This document shows positions 11,901 through 22,239 of a stretch of 64,000 nucleotides of DNA, in pieces. The DNA comes from Macrophomina tecta (taxonomy: Eukaryota; Ascomycota; Dothideomycetes; Botryosphaeriales; Botryosphaeriaceae). The DNA is taken from positions 1,612,001 to 1,676,000 of the forward strand of contig JAKSGN010000041.1 in the NCBI GenBank assembly GCA_024180945.1, read 5' to 3'. The position numbers and the translations under genes are program-made. Position 1 is the first letter of the stretch. Each line of letters starts with the position of its first letter. The notes under the pieces were generated by a model. The model made no database searches, was not told the DNA's origin, and saw nothing but the letters and a program-made list of their open reading frames with translations.

Positions 11901-14414
11901 TGGTTTGCGACAAGATGCCATAAACGCCTTAGCTTATCATGCTTGACAACTGAGTTGGTAGGTCACGATCTCATATTGTGTTCTGGAATAATATTCATGC
12001 GCATGCGGATTTGCGCTTCGTTTGGACTCCGAACTGGATCTACGGCGTTTTAAACCTAGGTCGACCAAATATGACGTCCTCCGGCTCATAGTTCAAAGAT
12101 TACGTCATCAGTACCATATTTCACCGGGGGGGCTACACTACAAAACACCTCACAAGATCCTTTTGGCGACTGCGAGAGCCTCATGAATTGCCCAGACGAT
12201 GATCCGAATGGACATGGGTCCTTTGACTGCATCGACTCATGCACCGATTCCGTTCGTTGAATTCGACTTTGCCATCAAGGGAAGCCAACACGATGTGTTC
12301 TTCATTTGCCGGGCCTTGTCCCCCTGTCACTTGCGTCTACGCGATTCTATCTGCTCCTCTCTTCACTTTGCAAGTTAAACGTGCAACGGATCCGGGACCA
12401 CAGGAAAAAAGCAAAGATCCAAGAAAGTAAAGTAATAGTAAGCTCACCATCACCACCATTACGACTACCACGTGCTGATCCCAGCGAGCTGCTGATCATC
12501 ATCCCGTCACCACTACTGCAGGCACCCGCGGGCCGCATGTGGGGTTCTTGGTGGGACCTCCCGACGATGATAACGTCCTCTTTTGATCATAACACACTCC
12601 TGGCCTTGCGTTGCCCCTCCCCCGGGGCCGGGTTCTCCGGCACTGTCGCCCCCGCATTCCCAGCTTTTCAGTTACCGTGAAGGGTTTCTCCTCCCCAGCC
12701 GGTAAAATCAGGAGAGATGAGAGCATTGTGCTCAGCGCACGCATAATTACCGCCGTATTTTATTGATCAGCGGTTACTAACCAATATTCTTCTGGTTCTT
12801 TATCCATATGCCTCCCGTAATAAGCTCTCATTCGAAGACTTTAAGACACAAGGGAAGAGATACCGAGTAGGGCGAGCCTGATGGTTGATTGGCCGTGACG
12901 GTCCGCTGACGTTCAGCCGGCCGGAGATCGTTCCTCTTTTCACACTGGTGTCGGACATGTCGGTGTCTATGCCGACGTACTTATGAAAAAGGCGCAACTG
13001 GACAAGCTATTAGTTCCCGATGTTTTACAAGGGAAGATTTCTGGTCCGGCAAAGGGAAGTAGCACACGGCTACGGATACGGCACCAGCGCTGGCAGGAAC
13101 TATGGATGATTGCTGCAGAATGTTCTTGCGCATGCACCTGGGAAATGTTTCCATTACTTCAATCGCACCAGCGGCTACCCGCGCCTCAAGTACTGGCTGA
13201 TCCATGCAGCCCGTCTCTCATCAGAGTAGAGATAAAGCGTAGATATCCTGCGCAAAGTAGAAGCAACAAGGACAGGATTGGGTGCTGTCGTACCACCAGT
13301 CGAAAGACCGGACTCCCGTAGATCTGGGCAGACTGACAAATAGGAAGACATACCGAATGACCCTCATCTGCAGATTTTCTGCTCATCTGTCGCGTTTCGC
13401 TTTCCTACTGAGTCATAAAACGAAAGTGAGTACAAACTGTGAAATATCCGGCTTCGCCAGATACTTTTCTCCCTCTGGGCACCTCAGTTTGTAGATGGTT
13501 GGAATCCTAGCAAAGCCTCATGTTGAAATAAAGTTAGCACTAGTGGATGGTCAGTGTCCGGATGCTGCAGCTGCAGTATGTCTGGGAGCCCTCGCCGCCG
13601 TACGAAGAACACCTTGCTCAGGTCATGCAAACTGAGTTGGCCAGACAAAGTCCAAGCTCGAACAGAGCTGTCGGCCAGCGTAGTTGAAAAGGTATCAAGG
13701 CCAATTATTTGGGATCCTGTACGTAGAGAACAGAAATGAAAGGCATGTTGGCCAACAATACGACGAAATTAGACGCTGAGAGTGAACCTGGCTAAATCTC
13801 TGGCAACTCATACATCCACCGGAGAACGAGTGAGAACTCCATGGAGTGCTCCATAGTGATACCATGCACGCATTGCTCTCACCTTGAATACCATGTCATC
13901 CCAGTTTCGAGCTGTCATGTGAAGGCTGCCCTTAATCTGGCGAGAACCTTCTTACAGAGGCTATATTTGAGAGGCTTTCCCTTTCCTTCTTATCCATTAT
14001 GCTTCGCTTTTATTCGGTCGTATCACTCAAACTCCACATCGCCCTCATTCTTGCCGCAGGTGCAGGGGCCTGAGGAGTATTCCTGGACCTTTCATCAATC
14101 CTGACGCTGCATCACTGTATGTGGGCATTCACTTATTCTCCATCTTCAACGATGCGGTCCCGGGGTTGTTAAAGATGATCTCCCGCGTCTAGTAAAAGCA
14201 TCATAACAAATTGCTGCTCGGTCTCTGCAAAGCGGAAGAACTTGGTGAAGAAAACCACCGCAAGCTGTTTAAGGAGCGTACTTAAATATATGCTGAAGCG
14301 GCCCGTGAGTTTTGGGTGGGTTCCAAAAGTTCATTTAACTCGATCACGCACCTTCGAGTTCAATAGGACATCTTTATGCATAACCAAGCTCAGAGTGAGG
14401 GGACAAGTCTTGCC

Positions 14415-14436
14415 AAAAAAAAAAAAAAAAAAAAAA
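14415..14436. repeat. A22 homopolymer run
   Basis: Twenty-two consecutive A on the plus strand in AT-rich non-coding DNA. It could be a retroposed poly(A) tail or simple slippage; no adjoining retroposon body is recognisable. Confidence 0.9.
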
Positions 14437-16401
14437 GGGTGATAAAAAGGCTGCTCAAATCTACAGTCAGGCATGGAAGCCACTGCATGTCATACAACGT
14501 GTGATTTTGAAATGAGTGGATAGTTCTTGGCGCTGAGGCGGGAGGGCGGGAGAGGCACTATTCCTATCCTCTGCCGTGTATGAAGTAACGCTAAGGAAGC
14601 TAATTACCTGTGATTATTAGATATAATATAAGACTTACACTCGGAAATGTATGAGAGATACGGATTATTCAAACGTCATTGGGACTTATGAAATATATTA
14701 CCTGAAATAGAAAATGGGAATCGAAGCCTATCAGGAATCTTGCACTATCTAGGCCTAACTAAATTTCCCGTTGATAGAAAAGATGTTAAATTGGAAGAGT
14801 TAAGACACTGCATTGATTTAAGCGCGGGTTAGTTCGCTTGACAGTTGTAACAGAGGACAACGAGTTGAAAACCTGAAAACGAGATAACTTTCTGAAACTG
14901 GAAAAGAAATGACACCACGCGATGCAGTTGGAGCAAGCTATTCGGAACAAGAGTGGCCTTCTGTCTCACCTGTATCGAACGGTTATCGGTGATGTGCATG
15001 TAATTGTACTAGCAGGCTTTTATCTGGTGATTCTCTATGAGAGTGATATGCTTTGCCTTCAGCGTAGCTACCTGTATTAGTACATTAGATCGCTTGGACC
15101 GCAAAGGGCAAAGTGCAGCCCGGCTACTTCCTATCACCTAAAACAGGGCTTTGGTGGCTGTACTCTAACTGACTCTGCGCCTTCTCCACCTTCACCACTG
15201 ACCAGCGCTGCGCTGAAGAGCGACCTGAAGCACAGCTAACAGGGATCCTAAACGAAGCTTCTGATGCACCTTTCTCGAAAGCGGCGCTACGTACAAGGAC
15301 CGGAGGGAGGAGATCATCTCGCTCATGAAATCAAAAGGCTTCCTTCACTTGGGCGATGGCTCAAAGCCCAAGCCAACAGTACCATTTGCCAGCGCCGACA
15401 AGATCCAGTCATTGGGGTCTCAAGATTCTGACGCGACCCACCTACTCTCGAGGCTCTTGGTGAGACCATATTGGACTATGTCGAATTAGTGACCGCCATA
15501 GAGACTCAATTCAGTATTATCTGGTGTGTCTACGAGAGCATCATGGCGGGCTGTGATGCTGAAGATTAGAACACTTGGAATCCGCGGGAGTAAGGTATTC
15601 TGCATAGCTTCGTCCATAACTACTTACAGAGGGTCCTTTGGGCGTGATTCGACTGCTCTCAAGTTGATCCGTCCGAAGCAGCCCTAGCTTGCCGACAAAT
15701 TTCTCCTGTTTTCTGGATTCATGGCCAAAGCGCGGATGCGGAAGGTGAGGTTCATAAGCTGGCCAGATAAGCCTTTGCTGGCGCTTGATGTGGTGTCTCA
15801 GCTTAGCGTAATTGCGCGTAACCAACCGTGCGAAGCCTGTAGGTGAGGGGAATGAACTGGCCCGCGATCGCTAACCCTTGCCACTTATCCACTACCCTCC
15901 GCAAAACTAACACCTCCGCAGGAACTCCTGACGAGTGTAGACCGTTTTCTTCATTCAGCCCTGGTGAAATGGTATGCGAATCAAGATATAACCACTTAAA
16001 GACAACGGGAATATCATACCTGGCTGAACAAATGGTAGAACGTGGACCAGTTCCAGTGTGAGCGAGTTTACAACTACGAGGAACCTAGGAGGGTGGGGGG
16101 GGTGGGTGAGGAGTGGGAGAACAGGGCAGACTCTGCTGAATATGCCGTACTTGATTATTAACAGGCGCATATAGATGACTCTGATTCACCCGTCTCTGGA
16201 GTTCACAAGCTATGAGGTGAACTGTAGCTACCAACCTGGCGCCCGTTGTAGGTGATGCAGCGTCCAGCTGTGGTATGAACGTGGAGGATGAGCACCATGG
16301 GTACTGAGATACAGAAGCTGTCCGGAATGCCGTTTTGTACGATAACGAAAGAAGTAGACCTTCGAGCGATCAGTAACATATGGGGAGCTGCCCCCAGTAT
16401 C

Positions 16402-16423
16402 TTTTTTTTTTTTTTTTTTTTTT
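16402..16423. repeat. T22 homopolymer run
   Basis: Twenty-two consecutive T on the plus strand (A22 on the minus strand) in the AT-rich gene-poor region, about 2 kb from the A22 run and in the opposite orientation. Confidence 0.9.
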
Positions 16424-17442
16424 GCCGCTTTCCACGCCCGCAAAACCCACGTTGAAAGATGCTCCCCCCAGATCGGAGACCACTCTTTTTGTACGGCTGA
16501 GGTCGGCCCAAGCTGCCTCAAATTCCTTTCATAACACGAGAATGTGGCCTTTTGTGCGCAAGTTCTGAGTATTCTGAAATGATGCTACCGAATCTCCGTA
16601 GTTGACGAGTGCGGTGAGCCATCCACGAGCCAGCTTCCGGGCATTGGCGCACTCGACATTGATGAATTCGATATTTCTCTACGTCGACCCGCAGATGCAC
16701 TGCGTGGTTGACTTACTCGCGCTCACAAAAGGAGTGCTGGGTAGGTACGCTGATGAAAAGCTTAGCTGTCATCTTCAAGCACTCACAGTTGACATAGTGA
16801 GTATTCAAGCCCTTCTAGAGGCCCCGCAACGAGGCTCTGGACTGTAACATAAAGGGCCTTGAGTACCTAATGGCTTGCCAAAGAACCAGTCAAGGTGTGT
16901 GGAGCATCATCGAGAGACTCATGCAGCTTAGCCAGCTCCGTAAAAGAACCTGGTAGGGGTTCTCTGCTCTTCTCTGGGGTCAGCTATGGCATGGAAATCA
17001 GAAGATGAGGAGACGCGTGCCTTCGCCCCGCATTCAGCAGGGCTGACCTGCTCATGGACAACGGTACATTCGAGTGCATAGGCGAGCAGTAGCTCAACCG
17101 ACATCGCCACTTAAGCATGGACTTCAATTGAAAACATAGCAGCTGAGGAGAAGTGCGTGCGCTCAGTGGGTGATTCCCCACAAGTTGCTGTGCCGCAATT
17201 CACGGACTGGTCCACTTTCCCCCGCAGTCCACCTCGCCGCACACGTGCAGATTGGCCACAGCGGCTGTGGAAGCGCGCCAACATCATTGGTCCGCGAAGA
17301 TCGGGGAAATGATTACCATTCATGCTGCACGGATGGGGCCGCAATAACACTATTTCCACGAAGCTCTTCCCCATTCAAAGAGTTATCTCTTTCATATTAA
17401 CAAAGAAGTGAATACACATCCCATATCTCAACCGCCACTCTT

Positions 17443-18395
17443 TTACAAGCAGCTGCCGGTAACGCTGCTAGTCGAGTTCTTCACGTACGTCGCCAGACCG
17501 TTCTGGCCGCACAAGACGCCCTTCACGAAAGCCTTGGAAACGGTATCGGCACCCTCGGGGCTGGTGTGGGTGTGGTCGTTGGGGAAGAAGGCGTTGACCT
17601 TGGTGTTACCCAAACTCTTGTAGATGGCCTGGACGTAGGCGTAGTGGTTGACGTAGGTGGCGCCGGAACCAATGTTCTTGGCCGAGATCTCGGCGTAGTT
17701 GACGAAGCGCGGGGGCGAGTCGACGAATGAGCCCGTCTCCCACGGGTTGTTGGGCGTTTGCGACGACACGATGACCTTGGCGCCCTTGGCTGTGAGGGCC
17801 TTGCCCGCGTTGGTCACGTAGGTGACGAAGGTCTGGACGGTCTTGCCGTCGGGAGTGGTGCACGTCTCGGAGCCGGTGCCGGGGCAGTCGCTGCGGCCGT
17901 TGTCGGTCGAGGTAGGGGAGCCACCGTCCTGGAATGGTTCTCAGTACCATTGAAAAAGAGAAAGGCAGGAGCGGTTGCATGAGATTGGGAAGAAGGAACG
18001 CATGGTGTTGCTTACGTTGTGGCCGAATTCGATGACGACGTAGTCGCCGGATTGAACAGCATCGATAATGCTCTGGAAGCGTCCCTCATCCGTGTACGAG
18101 CGGGCGGAACGGCCGGCACGGGCCCAGTTCACGACCTCGGCGTTCTTGATCGAGTATGCAAGGTACTGGCCCCAGCCTGTGGAAAATGTCAGGCGCAGTC
18201 CACCAAGCGGACTTGGAACTTGTGGGCATAACACTTACCCTCGGTGCCGGAACCGCCTCCACTCTTGGCCATGGTAGAGTCACCAGCCAGGTAGATCTTG
18301 GGAGTAGCCCTCTTCTCGTTCGGGGCAGAGCCGGTGGGCATAGCCACGGCGGAGGCAGCCAAGGCCAACATGGAAGACGGGATAATGAACTTCAT
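17443..18395 (-). CDS. rhamnogalacturonan acetylesterase (SGNH/GDSL hydrolase, CE12 type)
   Basis: Three exons (18239-18395, 18016-18176, 17443-17928) are joined by 62-bp and 87-bp GT-AG introns to give 267 residues. The enzyme removes acetyl groups from the rhamnogalacturonan I backbone of pectin, outside the cell. Residues 1-19 form a secretion signal (MKFIIPSS followed by an Ala/Leu/Val core). SGNH blocks are in order: AGDST with nucleophile Ser40, the glycine block [14 protein letters not shown] at 102-107, and [10 protein letters not shown] with Asp224 and His227. The Ser-to-Asp and Asp-to-His spacings (184 and 3) agree with the known fungal enzyme fold. The C-terminal region has two cysteines (246 and 266) able to pair. 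The ATG at 18395 was chosen because it starts the signal peptide. The upstream region carries a GA repeat and an A18 run. It is the only obvious plant-polymer-degrading enzyme in the window. Confidence 0.93.
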
Positions 18396-18467
18396 GGTTA
18401 CTGCTGAGGGATGGACAGAAGAGACGGTAGGAGAGAACGTGTTCGAGGGCTCGGGTTTGAAGATGTT

Positions 18468-18494
18468 GAGAGAGAGAGAGAGAGAGAGAGAGAG
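18468..18494. repeat. GA/TC dinucleotide microsatellite
   Basis: About 13 GA units ending 73-100 bp upstream of the acetylesterase start codon. On the coding (minus) strand it is a CT tract, which in fungi often lies in core promoters or 5' UTRs. Confidence 0.9.
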
Positions 18495-18524
18495 CAAGGC
18501 ACCAGGCCGATATATACCGCGTAG

Positions 18525-18542
18525 AAAAAAAAAAAAAAAAAA
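18525..18542. repeat. A18 homopolymer run
   Basis: Eighteen A on the plus strand, a T tract on the coding strand of the acetylesterase, 130-147 bp upstream of its ATG. Poly(dT) in this place can act as a nucleosome-excluding promoter element; that role is inferred. Confidence 0.85.
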
Positions 18543-20292
18543 GCGAAGTGACAATTACAACGAGGAGCGAGGGGATGCAGCGGTGTAATGTACACCGAGG
18601 AGACTGGCTCTTTGAACGAATGAGATGCTGAAGGACAACACCTTCCCTTCCGCCGAGGCGGCTATTTTGTTTATATATGCTGTCCTGACTAGGAGAAAGC
18701 CACCCAGGGGAAAAAAGGTTAGGGGAAGAGGCTGCATAGGCGAAGCTCGCCGGCATGCATGCAAAACGCGGAGTGGCGGCGCTCGAAACAAGATCCACCT
18801 ATCATTCCACGCAAGGGCATAACAAGCAGCGCGTTAAGAGCGTGGAATCCCGGACCAGACCCATGCTAGACTTAGTTGGCGGGGCCAGAAGGCGATTCCG
18901 GTGGATGTCTCGCCATGCGGTCCGCCGAGGTCGTGCTTAGTGTGCAGATGGAAGCGGAAGCCGCAGACCCGGCACGGCTCTGAGCCGTCAACGAAGCTTC
19001 TTCTGCAAAGGGTCGGCGATGCTTGGACGCCGCACCGAGCTTTGTCACGATCTTCGCTGGCCTGGGCTCGCAGGGAGCTGGTGCCTATACTGGGGAGGGC
19101 GTTGACGCGCACAGCGGCCTCAGCGCCGGGAAATTGTGGATATGCCGCCATGCTGAAACAGGACGTCCGGATGTTTTGCAACAGGGCTTTTATTGGTTCT
19201 CTCCCCTTTCAGGCGCATGCCAGTCACGCGCAGCGAGATAAACGAGTTGCGGGGCGCCGAGAGGCAGCTACAGCAGCAGTTGGTGGACTTTCCGGAGCGG
19301 ATACGATGCAGCCATCGGCGGGGCGGATGACGGTGAGTGACGCCGAGGCGCTTGGGAGGAAGAGGAAGCAGCAGCGGCAAGGCCGGATGTATACTTGACA
19401 CACGTGGCTGCGGCCTCCAAGAGATGCCTGACAGGGCGGGTGCCAGGATTCGCGGAGGTGGCTACGGCGCGTGTTTCGCTGGCGTTGGAGAAACACCCGC
19501 ACCAAGCGAGCCGCGAAACTGCCGGTCGCTGGAAAAGACGGGCCGCTGCAAGCGAGCGACCGCCGCACACACAAAACGAGATGGGCTGCATCGCCCAGCG
19601 TGCGCTGGAATGGAGGGGAAAATAAAAAAAAAAAAAAGAAGAGTACCTGGTTGATTCATCAGTCCATAACGCCTATCCCAAACCGAGACGCGGGTAATCC
19701 AGCACCGCCATCCAATGGTGAAGTCGTGTCTGCAGAATTGCTTCCCTCGACGGTCGACTTCATTGCTTAGGCCCGCCTTCATCGCGAGTTACCTGCGCGC
19801 GTTGGTCGAGCACCACCGGATTCGAACTGGGCCCTCGTCTCGGCGAGAGAAGGGAAAGAGGCTACGGTTTCAATGCACCTCTCAGAATTGTGACCATTAC
19901 AGCCGGGATTGGACCGCCGCCATTGCGCTTATATACCCTCGCGTGCCCGCCCATCCGCGCCAGCAACTCAGGAACGCTCACTCGCATTGGCACAGCGCGC
20001 ACGATGGCCGTGTCTCGTACAGCAAACGCCAATCTCGAAACTATAGTACAACCCGGTATCGTCAAAGTCCAGTTCATGCGCCCGCCTGCACCCGTAGCAT
20101 GCAGCTGCAGCACCCACCCACAACTAAAAGAAACAAGAGAAATGATCCGCGGTGCAGGCCCGCTGGCCGACTGCACGCGCATGCTCCCAAGCCCTCCGCT
20201 CTCGCCGCCTGGTCTAGCCTAAAAGTCGTGAAGTCCGGATATCAAGCACAGAAAGACGTATATCGCATATGCACACCCTGTGTTCGTTGGCT

Positions 20293-21800
20293 CTATAGGA
20301 AATACTCGCCGCGCGTGCCGCGCCCAGCAGGCACCGCCCGCCGGTTGTCGGGAACCGCGCTGAAGATGGTGAACTTTGGGTTCAGGTCCTCGGCCAGGCT
20401 CATGATCGAGGCCACATTGCCGCACCGGTAGCAGTAGTTCGGTGCTGACCACACCGTCACCACGTCTTTGTCCTTGAAGTGATACTGTTTCACTGTTAGC
20501 CCTCGCCCGCTGCCACCGACTGCTGCTGACCGACCTTGTAGCCTTCGTTGACCAATTGGTGCGCTCGTGCGATGAGCTGCAGCCCGTTGACGTGGTTGAA
20601 CTGCGCCCACACCGTCAGCTGACTTCTTTGGGTCTGCCGGTCGGCAACCTTACCTCTGACGAAACCTTGTCGCCAAACAGCCAGCCTGCGCCGCGCGGCG
20701 ACACCGCCCACGTATCCACGTCCTCGGGGTCACTCCACACGAGATCGCAGAATGCTCCCTCGTGCGGGATCTCCTGGGCGCGGGCGACAACGCGGATCTG
20801 GTCGAGCGTCCGGATCTCGGGGCTCAGTCCGCCGTGCACGCAAAGCACCTTGCCATCCACAATGGCCGCGAGGGCCAAGAAGTCGAAGACCTGGCAGCAA
20901 GCCTTCCACACCGAGGCGTTGCCGTATTTCGTCTGGCACTCCTCGTAAAAGCCATAGACCTGGGTGATTTGCCGCGACTCGTGGTTGCCTCTGACCAGAG
21001 TTACCCGATCGGGATATCTGCGAGTCATTTGTCAGATGGCGCCGGCCGCATCGCAATCCACGCATGTACATACTTAGCTTTCAGGCACATCAGCAGCGTG
21101 AACGTCTCCAAGCTGAAGTAGCCTCTGTCCACAAAGTCTCCCAAGAAAATGTAGTTCTGCATGCCGTTGCCACCTGAGCTGGCGACGTTGCGGTTGCTGT
21201 CAGCATCCGAGGATCCGTCTCCGAAGCTCCCTCGCTGGCTGCTGCTCCTGCTGCGGCCGCGGCCTTCCTCATCCTCATCCTCGGCGCCGTCATCCTCCTC
21301 GGCCTCGGCGCCGGAGCCGGGGCTCGACGGGCCGGTGTAGTTGGGGTCTCTCTGGAACCGCCTCTTCATCTTGCGCCTGGCCTTGGGGTCGGTTATGGAG
21401 CTCGGCGGCTCAATATCGGCAGCCGTGATGGTCTTGGTTGGCACGGTTGGGGGCGGGACGGCGGTATCGTTGGGCATGCCGCCAGCGACGCGGAACAGCT
21501 CGAGCAGATCGTAGAACTGGCCGTGGATGTCGCCGCAGACGGTGACGGGCGTCTTGACGGGCTGGATGTTGGACTCTGCGGGGCATTAGCGGCCGTCCAC
21601 CACGCCGTCGCCATCCGAGGCGTGCTGGGGCGAAAGAACGCACCTTCCATCAGACATTCCTTGACTATCTCACAAAGCCGCTTCATGTCGGCCTCGGGCA
21701 AGTACTTGCATTGCTTCGCGGCGTCCAGCCACTCGTCGGGCCCGGCGCCGGGGCTTAGCCGGGCAGGCCCCGGCTGAGGGACGTCGTAGTCTTTGGTCAT
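20293..21800 (-). CDS. SIT4: Serine/threonine protein phosphatase, PP6/Sit4 catalytic subunit with acidic insert
   Basis: Five exons (21644-21800, 21074-21575, 20654-21017, 20535-20600, 20293-20484) with introns of 68, 56, 53 and 50 bp give 426 residues. Metallophosphatase blocks are GDIHGQ (67-72), GDFVDRG (198-204) and GNHES (230-234), followed by [11 protein letters not shown]. The N-terminal KQCKYLPE, the ESNIQPV block and the [20 protein letters not shown] stretch identify the PP6/Sit4 subfamily rather than PP2A. The terminal GEYFL ends in the leucine normally carboxymethylated in PP2A-like enzymes. Sit4 acts with SAP subunits in TOR signalling, G1 progression and tRNA modification. Between the first two metal-binding blocks lies an extra segment of about 100 residues (roughly 88-190) rich in Ser, Gly, Glu and Asp; from memory, filamentous-fungal orthologues also carry an insert here. 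The gene is divergent from UPF3. Confidence 0.95.
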
Positions 21801-22239
21801 GATGGGCGCTGTTGCGGTGCAGAATCGGCGTCGAGGCGAGGCGTGGAAGCTGTCAGCGCGCTGTCGGCGGCTTAGCAGTGGAGGCCGGTCGTGTGACTGG
21901 GGAGCCTCTGGGCGGGTTCGAGTGATGCGCAGCGAGACGGGTGGGGACGGCGATCGTGGAAATCATGCGTGGGCTTGGGAGCAACAGCGCATGGCGGCGC
22001 GGAGGGCAGAGTGCAGCGCGGCGATCCCGGTGTGGGCGGAGTGAGGTGGTGAGGGCGTGGGACAGTGCCCCGTGCTTTCAGGGCCCGGCCCCGAGGCCAA
22101 GTCCAGTCCATCGTGCGCCCGCCGCCCGCATGTGCACCTGCACCTGCACAAACGCCGGCCCGCCGATGTCATAAGGCCGCACGCCAGCCCTCCGCCCGAC
22201 ACTTTTGCGATACACCAGGACACCCCCTCCAAGCCCACA
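21801..22239. promoter_or_regulatory. shared divergent promoter region, SIT4/UPF3
   Basis: 439 bp separate the start codons of two head-to-head genes, so both promoters and 5' UTRs must fit here. The sequence is GC-rich with many C tracts on the UPF3 side and no clear TATA box, as expected for constitutively expressed fungal genes. Confidence 0.7.

Larger units (their letters stand above)
8952..17442. other. long gene-poor stretch with possible decayed elements
   Basis: About 8.5 kb without a gene I can support. 9-11.5 kb is pyrimidine-rich and open in several frames at once, giving no clear reading. From about 11.9 kb onward the DNA becomes AT-richer, with two 22-base homopolymer runs. Two spots look like broken coding DNA and are described under findings (about 13999-14192 and 15260-15525). 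Near 15950-16210 one plus-strand frame reads protein-like text interrupted by several stops. No intact transposase, reverse transcriptase or terminal repeat was seen. Confidence 0.55.
18396..20292. other. intergenic: acetylesterase promoter and phosphatase 3' side
   Basis: 1.9 kb with no supported gene. It holds the presumed promoter of the minus-strand acetylesterase at 18396 to about 19200, with a GA repeat and an A18 run, and the 3' flank of the minus-strand phosphatase. Overlapping open frames at 18.8-19.8 kb on both strands and a 238-codon frame at 19715-20431 show no recognisable motif; the latter runs into the antisense of the phosphatase last exon. Confidence 0.6.

Noticed and set aside
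19805..19845. tRNA-like TTCGAATC segment on the minus strand
   Set aside because: T-stem does not pair and no partner acceptor strand lies at the expected distance.
19715..20431. 238-codon plus-strand frame
   Set aside because: Runs antisense into the phosphatase's last exon; no motif.
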